A stretch of 64,000 bases of DNA from an uncultured delta proteobacterium (GCA_903875445.1 CAIQWD010000023.1:1-64000), one strand, 5' to 3'; shown: positions 1 to 9,050, counted from the stretch's first letter. Numbers and translations are program-made. Notes: generated by a model not told the origin, from the sequence alone.

Positions 1-1
1 C

Positions 2-274
2 GATACCTGTATCTTTCTTGATTTGTCGCCTTTCAATATCATCAATTCAAGCCTGATCGGGATCCTCGGCTCTATCATCATGGACCCGAAGATTCAGTTT
101 TTGGCTCTTTGTGGGGTGCAACCGGCTGTTGCCGACATCCTCAAACGCTTCGGGGTCGTCTCCGAGGAAGAAAGAAAAAGAACGTATAGCAATACAAAAA
201 TCAAGGACAATCTGAGCAAGGTTTTTACTTTTAACTCGATTGAAGAAGGGTTGGTTTGCCTTAACCCTGTATGA
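2..274 (+). CDS. STAS-domain protein, C-terminal part (partial)
   Basis: The reading frame is open from the left edge, so the start lies outside the window; about 90 residues are visible. The sequence DLSPFNIINSSLIGIL and then a hydrophobic strand with LCGVQP and an amphipathic helix match the second half of a STAS fold, as in anti-sigma-factor antagonists and related signalling proteins. The final 30 residues (KRTYSNTKIKDN..) form a polar tail. Family members usually bind a partner kinase or sigma regulator. The phosphorylatable serine would be at the DLS or NSS positions but cannot be fixed from a fragment. The nearest downstream gene is on the opposite strand. Confidence 0.6.
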   Translation, partial: DTCIFLDLSPFNIINSSLIGILGSIIMDPKIQFLALCGVQPAVADILKRFGVVSEEERKRTYSNTKIKDNLSKVFTFNSIEEGLVCLNPV

Positions 275-330
275 TATTTGCCAATAATCGTTAAGAACGA
301 GTGGTGTCTCGGCGAGATTCCCGCCGATCG

Positions 331-1083
331 CTATGGAGTAATAACTTTCATTAATTCTTCCGAATAGTTTTGGGCAGCAGCCAGTTCATTTTTCGATAGG
401 ATACTTTCAAGATATTCCCTGGCTGCTTTGGCTGGCTGATGACCATTAGCTGCCGCCAAATTCAGCCATCCGTAGGATTTTTCCAGGTCGGCGGCCTTGA
501 CCCCTTTGCCGGTATAGTACATTATCCCTACATTATACTGGGCAACCACCAATCCGTTATAGGCAGCTTTTATGAAAAAACTGCCGCCTTTTTCCGCATC
601 CTGTTCAACGCCGTTACCGACAAAATACATAAAACCCAGTTCATTCTGGGCTTCTTTGCTGCCGTTTTCAGCGGCAAGGTGATACCATTGCAAGGCTTTT
701 TGATAATTTTTCGGCACTGCCGAGCCCAGCAAAAATGCTTGACCAAGAATCTGCTCCGATTCCGCACTGCTCTTGCCGTTCTTGGCCGCCTCATGGAGGA
801 GCGTAAAGGCCTTCTTGAAATCCTTATTGGTACCAATACCTTTCAAATACATACCGCCGCTGATATATTGCGCTTCCGCATCGTCCGCTTCGGCTGCCTG
901 CAGGTAGAGCTGCAGGGCCTTCGCGTAGTTTTGCTCGCCCCCTATCCCCCAGTAATATTTTTTCGCTCGTTCCTTCAGGCTTTGTGGCGAATCGGCAGAA
1001 AAACAGGTGCCGGTGACGGCAAAGCAGAAAAGGGCGATTATTAAGGCCTTCCAGAGGTTTTTTAAAGGGGAGGTTCTGTTCAT
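331..1083 (-). CDS. secreted Sel1-repeat (SLR) protein
   Basis: This 250-residue protein starts with a signal peptide (MNRTSPLKNLWK, hydrophobic core IIALFCFAV, cleavage near CFSA-DS), so it should be periplasmic or secreted. The rest is Sel1-like helical repeats with the usual A-x-YxLGxMYxxGxG pattern (GFMYFVGNGV, GIMYYTGKGV), at roughly residues 40-225. Such repeats are protein-interaction scaffolds; no enzyme motif is visible. The ATG at 1083 was preferred to a start 81 bases upstream because the longer form would overlap the preceding YcaO gene and would bury the signal peptide. It lies 13 bases behind the YcaO gene and is probably cotranscribed with it. The function is unknown. Confidence 0.75.
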   Translation of the reverse strand: MNRTSPLKNLWKALIIALFCFAVTGTCFSADSPQSLKERAKKYYWGIGGEQNYAKALQLYLQAAEADDAEAQYISGGMYLKGIGTNKDFKKAFTLLHEAAKNGKSSAESEQILGQAFLLGSAVPKNYQKALQWYHLAAENGSKEAQNELGFMYFVGNGVEQDAEKGGSFFIKAAYNGLVVAQYNVGIMYYTGKGVKAADLEKSYGWLNLAAANGHQPAKAAREYLESILSKNELAAAQNYSEELMKVITP

Positions 1084-1096
1084 AGTTAAAATGGCT

Positions 1097-2842
1097 TCAT
1101 TTTCCGGTAAGATCCGCGAGAAGATTACTAGCAAAATCGAGGTTTGGATCAAGGGTAAGGGCAAGGGTAAGGAACTGAATGGCCGCTTCCCTCTTACCGA
1201 TTTTGTGGTAATTTACCCCAAGATTGGCATAATCAATAGCAGAGGCTGGATTCAAAGCAACCGCCCTTTGGAAATGATTTATGGCCTTTTCGTGTTGCCC
1301 GGTTTTAAAGAAACAGACGCCGAGTGTGTTGTGCATATCCGGGCGTTCTTCATCCTCCGCCAGTCCCTTATACAGGACCTCTATAGCATCCTGATATTTA
1401 CCAAGGTCTTTCAGGCAAGTCCCCACAAAGGAGAGGATATACGGCAAATCTTCCGACTCAGGCTGCAATTCCAGCGCGCGATGAAAATGTTGCAATGCCG
1501 CTTCGGGTAGCCCCATGGCCGAAAAATTCCGGCCTCGGTAAAACTCGAGATAGTAGGCCGCCGGCAGTAAATTTTCCATTTGACCGAATTTTTTCTCAAG
1601 AAGGTCAGGATCTTGAACCAGATCGACCAGCAGTTTTGCAGCAAAGAGACCAACATCATTGATCATCGATCGTTCCCGGAAATGGGCTCCGGGGACTATG
1701 GTGTATAAGGCAGGAATCTGCAAATCGTCATGGGTCACATCGATCATGAAAATTTCCATGCCGATCTTTTTCAGTGCAGCAATGCAGTTGTCAATTTCTG
1801 CCCGGATATTGTTATCGGCCAGGTTGGCCATTTGATCGACAGTCACGCTCTCGGGAGAATCTGTTAGGTATTCCACCTCTTCCATGGAAAGGGGCTTCGG
1901 CAGACCGGATGCCACATAATTCGAGTTGGTATTGAAATCCCCAGCCAGTTGCGCCACCTCGGTGATCGCCCGGATCAGCGCCTTTTCAGGGCCAGGAGTC
2001 GTTCCCGCCGTGTAGACAATCTCGCTTTTACCCGGAAAAGTCGATCTATCGATCGCCAAGGCTCCAACCGTGCAGATACCGGTATCAAGGGTAAAATCGT
2101 TAAGATAGAGTTCAATGTCATGGGCAGCGAATTTGTGCAGTAATTCCTTGGCAACCTCGTCCTGAATCGAAGTTGTGTCAATCCTGGGGGTTAATAATTG
2201 CCGATTATTTATAAGCGAACAGACGTGTCTTTCGACGATCTCGCAAATTCCCTGGATTGCCGCCTCTTCGAGAGTGTTGCCGGCGGATGGTCCATTGAAT
2301 TCATTGATGGCAAAAAACCACGAGAAGGGAATGAGGACATCTTCACCCCGGCTTATGTTTGTTCCCCAAGCCCACTGCATGGGAATATCTTCCAGCAATT
2401 GCCCGAGGAGGGCAACACTCGAATGGCTGTCATGCACCGAGGCCAGGAGATATTCCATCGCCAACATGGGATATCCTGCCCTGGTCATTGCCGCATAGTC
2501 ACCAACGAGGAAGTTGTCGGCACTGTTTTTGTAGGAAAAAAAAGAGAACCTTTCAGCCAGCTCCATACAGGCCGAGGCTTCAGCCTGTATGGGAGAGGCA
2601 CCCTTGCCCATCTGCTTTTTTGTACCGGTCAACGCCTTTGCATCTTCCCCGCAGACACTGAAATACACCGGGATGTCCAGCCGCCCGTTATCTATTCTTT
2701 TTACTTCATTCAAGATCTTGATATCCAAGGATGTCACTTTGGCATAGAAATTCCGCAGCGTTTCTTCCGGGCTGATGGCCTTGTCCTGATCGATGGTGAA
2801 TTTTTTGTAGCAATCGCTAAAACGTACAGATTTTCTTTTCAT
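1097..2842 (-). CDS. YcaO-domain protein with C-terminal TPR repeats
   Basis: The 581-residue protein has a YcaO ATP-binding domain over roughly residues 30-420. The acidic motifs of the family are visible (ASACMELAERFS and AIQGICEIVERHV). YcaO enzymes use ATP to activate amide backbones for azoline or thioamide formation. The E. coli member is linked to RimO-dependent methylthiolation of ribosomal protein S12. From about residue 429 there are about four TPR units (for example AINHFQRAVALNPAS), replacing the proline-rich tail of azoline-forming enzymes. No precursor peptide, TfuA or E1-like partner is next to it. A tRNA- or protein-modifying role is possible but unproven. The downstream partner is the Sel1-repeat gene. 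Confidence 0.85.
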   Translation of the reverse strand: MKRKSVRFSDCYKKFTIDQDKAISPEETLRNFYAKVTSLDIKILNEVKRIDNGRLDIPVYFSVCGEDAKALTGTKKQMGKGASPIQAEASACMELAERFSFFSYKNSADNFLVGDYAAMTRAGYPMLAMEYLLASVHDSHSSVALLGQLLEDIPMQWAWGTNISRGEDVLIPFSWFFAINEFNGPSAGNTLEEAAIQGICEIVERHVCSLINNRQLLTPRIDTTSIQDEVAKELLHKFAAHDIELYLNDFTLDTGICTVGALAIDRSTFPGKSEIVYTAGTTPGPEKALIRAITEVAQLAGDFNTNSNYVASGLPKPLSMEEVEYLTDSPESVTVDQMANLADNNIRAEIDNCIAALKKIGMEIFMIDVTHDDLQIPALYTIVPGAHFRERSMINDVGLFAAKLLVDLVQDPDLLEKKFGQMENLLPAAYYLEFYRGRNFSAMGLPEAALQHFHRALELQPESEDLPYILSFVGTCLKDLGKYQDAIEVLYKGLAEDEERPDMHNTLGVCFFKTGQHEKAINHFQRAVALNPASAIDYANLGVNYHKIGKREAAIQFLTLALTLDPNLDFASNLLADLTGK

Positions 2843-2932
2843 TGTGAAGTGTCGGATTTATTTTTGTTTGTCGTGAAATAGTTGGAAACGCGTTTTCCCT
2901 TTATTTGATAACGGCGTGTTGCACACGGCTCT

Positions 2933-2960
2933 ATAATAAGCTCAATTCTATCATTATCAA
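2933..2960 (-). promoter_or_regulatory. sigma70-type promoter for the YcaO-Sel1 pair
   Basis: On the minus strand there is a TTGATA -35 box (2955-2960), a 16-base spacer and a TATTAT -10 box (2933-2938), about 90 bases upstream of the YcaO start. It is the best promoter-like match in this gap. The call rests on sequence only. Confidence 0.45.
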
Positions 2961-2989
2961 GCATAGATACGGCCTGGTTTAACGGCAGC

Positions 2990-3460
2990 TTAGAATTCTT
3001 CGAGGATATTCTGCACTCTCTTTTGAAAGAGAGTGGTTGCCTGGATAATGGCTATCCTCCTTTCATCGCCATCCTGCAAAAGCTCAAGTGTCAACCGTTC
3101 CTCCGGGAGGATCTCAAGTGCCCGCTTTGACCATTCAATGACTGTCAATCCTCTTTGGTAAAAATATTCCTCAAAGCCGAGGTCAAGGACTTCACCGACA
3201 TCCTGCAGCCGATAGAAATCCATATGATACATGGGGATACGACCCTCATATTCATGCAGAATGGCGAAGGAAGGGCTCGTCACATAGCAGTTTTCCGGGA
3301 CTTCCAAGCCTCTGGCGATTGCCTGAACCAGGGTGGTTTTACCGGCACCCAGATCACCGTCGAGGCAGATAGTTTCGCCGGGACCAGCCGTTTCCCCTAA
3401 AAAACGACCGAGTTTCTCAGTGTCTAAGAGATTATTTAATTGAATTCTGATGGTGTCCAT
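2990..3460 (-). CDS. tsaE: tRNA threonylcarbamoyladenosine biosynthesis ATPase TsaE
   Basis: This 156-residue P-loop ATPase has the family's usual length. The Walker A motif GDLGAGKTT is at residues 35-43, and TSPSFAILHEYEG and MDFYRLQD, both typical of TsaE, follow. TsaE works with TsaB and TsaD in the cytoplasm to attach the threonylcarbamoyl group to A37 of ANN-decoding tRNAs. A GGGGAG ribosome-binding sequence lies just before the ATG. TsaB and TsaD are not in this window. A cold-shock gene lies upstream, separated by a terminator. Confidence 0.93.
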   Translation of the reverse strand: MDTIRIQLNNLLDTEKLGRFLGETAGPGETICLDGDLGAGKTTLVQAIARGLEVPENCYVTSPSFAILHEYEGRIPMYHMDFYRLQDVGEVLDLGFEEYFYQRGLTVIEWSKRALEILPEERLTLELLQDGDERRIAIIQATTLFQKRVQNILEEF

Positions 3461-3509
3461 CTACTCCCCGCCAAACGGCATCGTGCTCTTTCTTGCTGGT
3501 CTCTGCAAA

Positions 3510-3558
3510 GCAAGAAACCCCGTTACAGGGCCAGCTACAACGGATCCTGAAACGGGGT
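3510..3558 (-). terminator. Rho-independent terminator of the cold-shock gene
   Basis: Inverted arms at 3517-3529 and 3546-3558 pair over 13 bases with one mismatch (ACCCCGTTACAGG against its partner). On the minus strand the stem is followed by a T-rich stretch, TTTCTTGC. It sits between the csp stop and tsaE, so it should end the csp transcript. Confidence 0.7.
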
Positions 3559-3582
3559 CAAGAGTATACGATTGTCAAGATA

Positions 3583-3798
3583 TCAGTTCACTTTGCTGAC
3601 ATTTTCGGCCTGCAGCCCTTTATCGGTTTTTGCAACGGTAAATTCGACCGCTTCACCTTCTTCCAGGGTGCGGAATCCTTCACCCTGGATAGCACTGTAG
3701 TGGACGAAGATATCCGGTTCCCCATCAGATCTTTCTAAAAACCCATAACCCTTGCTGGCATTAAACCACTTGACCTTTCCTTTCACACGATCAGACAT
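3583..3798 (-). CDS. cold-shock domain protein (CspA family)
   Basis: The 71-residue protein is a single cold-shock OB-fold. It carries the RNP1-like motif KGYGFLER and the RNP2-like motif DIFVHYSAI, which bind single-stranded RNA or DNA. It probably acts as an RNA chaperone. The ATG at 3798 was chosen because it follows a GGGAGG ribosome-binding site and gives the standard start [13 protein letters not shown]; a longer reading frame upstream has no family match. A long leader with a strong hairpin precedes it, and a terminator follows it, so it is probably monocistronic. Confidence 0.93.
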   Translation of the reverse strand: MSDRVKGKVKWFNASKGYGFLERSDGEPDIFVHYSAIQGEGFRTLEEGEAVEFTVAKTDKGLQAENVSKVN

Positions 3799-3821
3799 AC
3801 TGCGAGCCTCCCGGATAATAC

Positions 3822-3864
3822 CAGACCGATTAACGCATGTCCAAAAATGCGAAAACTCGGTCTG
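3822..3864 (-). promoter_or_regulatory. 5' leader hairpin of the cold-shock gene
   Basis: In the csp leader the segments 3822-3829 and 3857-3864 are perfectly complementary (CAGACCGA and TCGGTCTG). Inside them, CGCAT (3834-3838) pairs with ATGCG (3847-3851). The two stacked stems lie about 24 bases upstream of the start codon. Structured leaders control several cspA-type mRNAs; a similar role here is inference. Confidence 0.5.
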
Positions 3865-3995
3865 TGTTAAGAATCCCATTTATTGAGCTTTGGGTACCCA
3901 CTCTAGGGGTATCAAGAAAAACCAGCTCACGTCAAGAAAAATGATATGCATCATCAAATATTTCAAGGGAGTCCCGGAGAGCCGGAAAACCCTCC

Positions 3996-5801
3996 TCACT
4001 TTTTCACCCACCATGTCATAAGTAACTGAAATGGATCATAATAAAGCGGTAATTGCGATGGTGTGGAAAACTTGTTGTGATAGCTTATCCTGTGCACCGG
4101 AAGATACCAGTTGGGTATCAGATAGTATCCGTACCAGAGGACGCGATCAAGTGCCCTGCATCCGGCCGTCAGCTCTTCTTTGGTTTCTGCGTAGATGATT
4201 TTGTCGACCAAACCGTCCACCGCAGCTGATTTTATTCCAGCGTAGTTTTGCGAACCTGCCCGGTCGGCAGAAGTCGAATGCCAGTAATTGCGCTGCTCAT
4301 TGCCGGGGGATTGCGATTGACCATAAGTCGTGACGATCATATCGAAGTCAAAGCTCTTTAAACGTTCGATGTATAAGGCTGTGTCAATTGTACGATAGCT
4401 GGCGCGGATTCCCAGTTTTTCGAGATTTTTCACATATGCTGCCATGACCCGTTCAAAGGCTGGTGAAACCAAGAGGATGTCAAAGGCGAATTTTTGCCCT
4501 TTGGCATTGACGAGACTGCCTTTCTCGACATGCCAGCCGGCTTCCTCTAATATTTTTTTGGCCTCTAAAAGATTTTTGCGAATGCCATCCGGTTCAATTG
4601 CGATTGGCGGCGTCAGGGGGGTGGTAAACACCTCCGGCGGAAGGATGTCTTGATATGCCTCCAGATACTTACGTTCCAACCCTTCGGGCAAACCTTTGGC
4701 CGCCAAATAGGAATTGCTAAAGAACGAGTTGCTTCTGGTATACTGATCATGGAAAAGAGATTTGTTGGTCCATTCAAAGTCAAGTGCTAATCCCAGCGCT
4801 TTTCTCACTCGTATATCTTGAAACAATTCCCTTCTGGTATTCATGAGAAAGCCCTGAATACCAGCGCAATTTTGGTGTGGAACCGTCTTTTTTACAATCG
4901 AACCGTCGGTAAACTTTTTTCCATCCATATCCCGAGCCCATTGTTTGGCAATATTAATGGAGATAAAATCAAACTCTCCTGCTTTAAAAGCTTCCAGGGC
5001 AACAGTTTGGTCCTTGTAATATTTGACTGTGATTTCATCAAAATTATCCATCCCTTTGCGGGTTGGATGCTCCTTGCCCCAATACTCTGGATTGCGTTTG
5101 TAGGTTATGGTTTTACCGATATTGAATTTTTCAACAATATAGGGACCTGATCCTACCGGGGGAATCAATTCCCGATTTCCCGACTGATCCTCAAAGCCAT
5201 GCTTTTGAAAGAATTTTTTGGACATTATCCGGATTTGTCCGGCGATCATATGCAGTTCCCTATTGGCTTTTTTAAATTGCATGCGAATTTTATCGGGGGC
5301 GAGAATTTCAGCACCTTCAATGTCTTGATAATAATAGTTGTTTGATGGATGTACCTTGTCACTTTTCAAGGTTTCCAAGGTGAAGGCGACATCCTCTGCG
5401 GTCACCGGCTCACCATTTGAAAACTTTGCCCGTGGGTCTAAGGTAAAGGTTACGGATTTTTGGTCGGCGGCAACCTCAATGTCGGCCGCTAGAAGGCCGT
5501 ATTGAGAAAACGGCTCATCAAGACTGGCAACGGCAAGAGGTTCATAGACTAGGCTTTCCAGGGCAAGGGGGGCCTCACCCTTCAAGGTAAACGGATTCAT
5601 TTTGTCGTAGCTGCCGATGTCATGCAAGACCAGGGTGCCGCCCTTGACTGCCTCGGTCGAGGTGTAGTCAAAATGGGAAAAATTTTTCGGATATTTAAGC
5701 TCCCCGTCGAGGGAAACGCCATGCGCTGCGAGCAAAGGTGAGGCAATAAAAAGGCCGACGAGGATAATGAGCAAGGATATTCTGCTGGGCGTCATTGGCA
5801 A
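3996..5801 (-). CDS. extracellular solute-binding protein, family 5 (YejA-like)
   Basis: This 601-residue protein has a signal peptide (SLLIILVGLFIASPLLAA) and the features of an SBP family 5 oligopeptide-binding protein. These are an N-terminal segment GGTLVLHDIGSYDKMNPF, the motif FSNGEPVTAEDVAFTLE, and GSGPYIVEKF. It most resembles the YejA branch of peptide/microcin C-type binding proteins, which deliver peptides to a YejBEF ABC transporter in the periplasm. No permease or ATPase gene is next to it, so it may feed a transporter encoded elsewhere. An AGGAG ribosome-binding site precedes the ATG. It is divergent from leuC. Confidence 0.85.
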   Translation of the reverse strand: MPMTPSRISLLIILVGLFIASPLLAAHGVSLDGELKYPKNFSHFDYTSTEAVKGGTLVLHDIGSYDKMNPFTLKGEAPLALESLVYEPLAVASLDEPFSQYGLLAADIEVAADQKSVTFTLDPRAKFSNGEPVTAEDVAFTLETLKSDKVHPSNNYYYQDIEGAEILAPDKIRMQFKKANRELHMIAGQIRIMSKKFFQKHGFEDQSGNRELIPPVGSGPYIVEKFNIGKTITYKRNPEYWGKEHPTRKGMDNFDEITVKYYKDQTVALEAFKAGEFDFISINIAKQWARDMDGKKFTDGSIVKKTVPHQNCAGIQGFLMNTRRELFQDIRVRKALGLALDFEWTNKSLFHDQYTRSNSFFSNSYLAAKGLPEGLERKYLEAYQDILPPEVFTTPLTPPIAIEPDGIRKNLLEAKKILEEAGWHVEKGSLVNAKGQKFAFDILLVSPAFERVMAAYVKNLEKLGIRASYRTIDTALYIERLKSFDFDMIVTTYGQSQSPGNEQRNYWHSTSADRAGSQNYAGIKSAAVDGLVDKIIYAETKEELTAGCRALDRVLWYGYYLIPNWYLPVHRISYHNKFSTPSQLPLYYDPFQLLMTWWVKK

Positions 5802-5992
5802 TCACTCCTGATTCCCGAAGCGGGATGGTGGGTTTGGTTTAAGTTTAAGTTCTGGCGAGATTACCATTTTTTGTGTAATGTGTCGAATTCTCCAGTATGA
5901 ACCAACAAGATTTGTTGTACCTGTACCTCGTATCAAGACAGCCGATACGGGCCATAAAGAATTAACTCCTCTTCTCTTCCGGAGCGCAAACA

Positions 5993-7279
5993 ATGGGAAA
6001 GACCATAACTGAAAAGATATTCGCAGCACATCTGCGCGATAAACCGACAGAGGACAATATGATCCTCGACCTTGACGTTGTCATGTGCCATGAAATAACT
6101 ACCCCTATCGCCATCATGGATCTGCTGGAAAAGGGTATGGACCATGTTTTTGACAGCAGCAAAATCAAGGCCGTCATCGATCACGTCACCCCTGCCAAGG
6201 ATTCCAAGACCGCGACCCAAGGGAAAATCATGCGGGACTGGGCGAAACGCCACCAGATCAAGGACTTTTTTGATATCGGAGAAAACGGCGTATGTCACGC
6301 CCTGTTTCCGGAAAAAGGCTTCGTCAGGCCGGGATACACCGTCATCATGGGCGATTCCCATACCTGCACCCACGGTGCCTTCGGGGCATTTGCCGCTGGT
6401 GTCGGAACAACCGATCTGGAGGTCGGTATCTACAAGGGGGTCTGTTCCTTCCGGGCGCCCAAGACCATCCGCATCAACATTACCGGAAGCTTGCAACCCC
6501 GGGTTTCCGCCAAAGACGTAATCCTGGCGGTCATCAAGAAAATCTCGGTCAACGGTGCAACCGACAAGGTCATTGAATTCGTCGGGCCGGTGGTCGAGGC
6601 GTTTACCATGTCGGCTCGAATGACCCTGTGCAATATGGCCGTCGAGGCAGGTGCCACCTGCGGCATTTGTATGCCGGACCGGGTGACCGCAGAGTATCTC
6701 TGGCCTTTTATTAAAGCCGAATATCCTTCCATTGATGCCGCGGTTGAAAAATATCGGGGCTGGCATTCCGACACCGATGCGGAATATGCAGCGCAACTGG
6801 ACTTCGATATGACTTCGCTTGTCCCGCAAGTCACCTTTGCCTATAAACCGGACCAAGTCAAAGATATAACTGAAATAGCCGGAACCCCCGTCGATCAAAT
6901 CTATATCGGTTCCTGCACCAATGGGCGTATTGAAGATTTACGGGATGCTGCGGAAATCATCAAGGGCAGAAGGCTTGCCGCCGGAGTTCGGGGAATCGTC
7001 ACCCCCGCTACCCCGCATATTTACAGCATGGCTCTGGACGAAGGCATCATCAAGATTTTTATGGATGCCGGGTTTTGCGTTCTTAACCCTACCTGCGGGG
7101 CATGTCTTGGCATGAGTGCGGGCGTTCTTGCTGCGGGAGAGGTTTGTGCCTCGACCACCAACCGGAACTTTAATGGACGTATGGGCAAAGGCGGGATGGT
7201 GCATCTCATGAGTCCATTTTCTGCGGCGGCGGCGGCCGTAACCGGAGTGATTACCGATCCGCGAGACTTCAAGGAATAA
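5993..7279 (+). CDS. leuC: 3-isopropylmalate dehydratase large subunit
   Basis: The 428-residue protein belongs to the shorter, archaeal-type LeuC/homoaconitase group. With LeuD it isomerises 2- and 3-isopropylmalate in leucine synthesis. The three [4Fe-4S] ligands are visible as Cys308 (GSCTNGR), Cys368 and Cys371 (TCGACLG). MGDSHTCTHGAFG and the glycine-rich C-terminus also fit. leuD follows 9 bases downstream, so the two are cotranscribed. leuA and leuB are not in the window. Homoaconitase is the alternative reading of this family, but the leuD partner length fits isopropylmalate dehydratase. Confidence 0.93.
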   Translation: MGKTITEKIFAAHLRDKPTEDNMILDLDVVMCHEITTPIAIMDLLEKGMDHVFDSSKIKAVIDHVTPAKDSKTATQGKIMRDWAKRHQIKDFFDIGENGVCHALFPEKGFVRPGYTVIMGDSHTCTHGAFGAFAAGVGTTDLEVGIYKGVCSFRAPKTIRINITGSLQPRVSAKDVILAVIKKISVNGATDKVIEFVGPVVEAFTMSARMTLCNMAVEAGATCGICMPDRVTAEYLWPFIKAEYPSIDAAVEKYRGWHSDTDAEYAAQLDFDMTSLVPQVTFAYKPDQVKDITEIAGTPVDQIYIGSCTNGRIEDLRDAAEIIKGRRLAAGVRGIVTPATPHIYSMALDEGIIKIFMDAGFCVLNPTCGACLGMSAGVLAAGEVCASTTNRNFNGRMGKGGMVHLMSPFSAAAAAVTGVITDPRDFKE

Positions 7280-7288
7280 TAAACAGGG

Positions 7289-7834
7289 ATGGTTACCATG
7301 AAAATATTTGGCGGTCCGGCGATTCTGCTGGATAGAAGCGATATAAATACGGACGAGATAATACCTGCAAAATATCTAACCGAGATTACCAAGGCAGCAT
7401 TGAAACCCCACCTGCTGGAGGATCTGCTGCTTGACGGCAAGCCCTTCGCGCCTCCGGCAGAAGAGATGCAGCGGATAAGGGTTGTCGTAACCCGTGCCAA
7501 TTTCGGTTGCGGGTCCTCCCGGGAACATGCAGTTTGGGTCTTTGAAGTCAATGATATAAATGTGGTGATCGCCGAGAGTTTTGCCAGGATTTTCAGGCAG
7601 AATATGTTCAATTGCGGCATTCTTGCCGTAGAACTCGGTAAAGAGCAGATTGCCGCCCTCTTTGCCATGCGAGGCAAGATCACCGTCAAGGTAGATTTGG
7701 ACCGCGATCAGTTAACCGCATCATCCGACAACAAAGATCAAGACGATCTTATCTGTGTCTTTCATCTCAATTCTTTTGATAAAGAATTGGTTGCTGCCGG
7801 CGGATGGTTGCCCTATGCCGACCGGAAGTATTGA
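7289..7834 (+). CDS. leuD: 3-isopropylmalate dehydratase small subunit
   Basis: This 181-residue swivelling-domain subunit has the substrate-recognition region SDINTDEIIPAKYL and the conserved NFGCGSSREHAVW segment. It completes the LeuCD isomerase. It starts 9 bases after leuC. A second in-frame ATG lies four codons in (MVTMKIFGG), so the exact start could be slightly later. A strong terminator follows. Confidence 0.93.
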   Translation: MVTMKIFGGPAILLDRSDINTDEIIPAKYLTEITKAALKPHLLEDLLLDGKPFAPPAEEMQRIRVVVTRANFGCGSSREHAVWVFEVNDINVVIAESFARIFRQNMFNCGILAVELGKEQIAALFAMRGKITVKVDLDRDQLTASSDNKDQDDLICVFHLNSFDKELVAAGGWLPYADRKY

Positions 7835-7845
7835 TTGAAGAAAAG

Positions 7846-7883
7846 ACAACGGGCCGAGATCTTCTCTGATCCCGGCCCGTTGT
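7846..7883. terminator. bidirectional terminator between leuD and the dnaJ-like gene
   Basis: ACAACGGGCCG at 7846 onward pairs with CGGCCCGTTGT ending at 7883, and an extra GATC pair closes towards the loop. A T-containing stretch follows on the plus strand (GGTTTTATT) and CTTTTCTTC follows on the minus strand. It lies between two convergent genes and can serve both. Confidence 0.8.
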
Positions 7884-7920
7884 ATAGTGGTTTTATTGCC
7901 CTTGAGGGGTTCGGGAAACC

Positions 7921-8847
7921 TTACAATCCGCAGTTGCGCAGTTCCTGAATGGCTTTCTCCTGTTCCTCGGTCAACTCTTTGGGAACCTTGACACCTATTC
8001 TGATATAAAGGTCGCCCCTTTCGCCCAATGGTCCTATTGGCAATCCGTACCCCTTCAACCGCAGACGTGAGTCATGGGTTGTGCCTGGAGCCACCTTCAC
8101 CATAAATTTCTTGCCTTCCAGGGTCTCTACTTCCATTGAAGTACCAAAACAGGCTTCACTGAAGGTGATCAGCTTTTGCGTTACCAGATCGTCACCATCC
8201 CTCGAAAATGTCGCGTTTGAGGCGATATCAACTTTAAGGTAAAGATCCCCGGGGATTCCTCCATTGTGCGAATTGCCACCCTTTCCCTGCAACCGCAATT
8301 TTTTTCCGGCCTCTATCCCTTTGGGAATTTTTACCGATACATTTTGAGGGGTGCCATTCTTCCTTAAAGTTATTGTCCGTTCAGCACCATTCAGCACTTC
8401 TTCAAGGCTGACGGTAATCTGATAGGTCATGTCTTGGCCTTTTTCCGGCGTACTGTGACAGCCGCCACCACACCCGCCCGACTGACCCTGGCTGAAAAAC
8501 GAGGAAAAACCATTTCCACCGCCCATGCCGCTACGAAAGTGAGCCGACTGCCCGGCTCCACCAAAACCGAACTGGCGAAGAACGTCGTTGAGATCGAAGC
8601 CTCGAAAAATGTCCTCCTGAGAGTACCGCTGATGAAAATCCGCGGAACCGTAAAGGTCATACTGTTTCTTCTTCTCAGAGTCCGAGAGTACGGCGTAGGC
8701 TTCATTAATTTCTTTGAACTTGGTTTCCGACTTCTTTTCCCCCTGATTTTTATCCGGATGATATTTAAACGCGAGTTTGCGATAGGCTTTTTTGATATCA
8801 GCCGGGGAAGAGTCCTTTTTCACCCCTAGGAGTTCATAATAATCCAT
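7921..8847 (-). CDS. DnaJ-family co-chaperone (class B, CbpA-like)
   Basis: The 308-residue protein has an N-terminal J domain (residues 1-68) with the HPD motif at 30-32, which stimulates DnaK ATPase. A Gly/Phe-rich linker ([16 protein letters not shown]) and two C-terminal substrate-binding beta domains follow. The four CxxCxGxG zinc-finger repeats of true DnaJ are absent; only a short GGCGGGCHS element is present. This makes it a CbpA/DjlA-like class B protein. It probably assists DnaK in the cytoplasm. It is a single-gene unit ending in the shared terminator. Confidence 0.9.
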   Translation of the reverse strand: MDYYELLGVKKDSSPADIKKAYRKLAFKYHPDKNQGEKKSETKFKEINEAYAVLSDSEKKKQYDLYGSADFHQRYSQEDIFRGFDLNDVLRQFGFGGAGQSAHFRSGMGGGNGFSSFFSQGQSGGCGGGCHSTPEKGQDMTYQITVSLEEVLNGAERTITLRKNGTPQNVSVKIPKGIEAGKKLRLQGKGGNSHNGGIPGDLYLKVDIASNATFSRDGDDLVTQKLITFSEACFGTSMEVETLEGKKFMVKVAPGTTHDSRLRLKGYGLPIGPLGERGDLYIRIGVKVPKELTEEQEKAIQELRNCGL

Positions 8848-8972
8848 TGCAACAAACCAGCTTTTTTAAACGTTAGCGAAAATGTACCTAGATGATCGTG
8901 TACCAACAATATGAACGGTATGCCCTGCAGTCAACCATCTATTAAGTTGACAATGCCTTTGAATAAAACGAA

Positions 8973-9010
8973 AAAAGGAGCTGTTTCCAAAGGGGAAGCA
9001 GACTCCTTTT
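8973..9010 (-). terminator. Rho-independent terminator downstream of ssb
   Basis: AAAAGGAG-CTGTTTCC pairs with GGAAGCAGA-CTCCTTTT with one bulge. On the minus strand the stem runs into a T-rich stretch (TTTTTTCGTTTT). It lies about 40 bases beyond the ssb stop. Confidence 0.75.
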
Positions 9011-9050
9011 GTCGCAAGACAAAGCCTCAAATCAGACCCAAAAATTTCGA

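Noticed and set aside
1007-1510. A long plus-strand open frame across the Sel1 and YcaO genes.
   Set aside because: It is in the opposite orientation to two well-supported genes and its product has no family features.
5933-6898. A 321-codon minus-strand frame opposite leuC.
   Set aside because: It is opposite the strongly supported leuC coding region and its product has no recognisable family.
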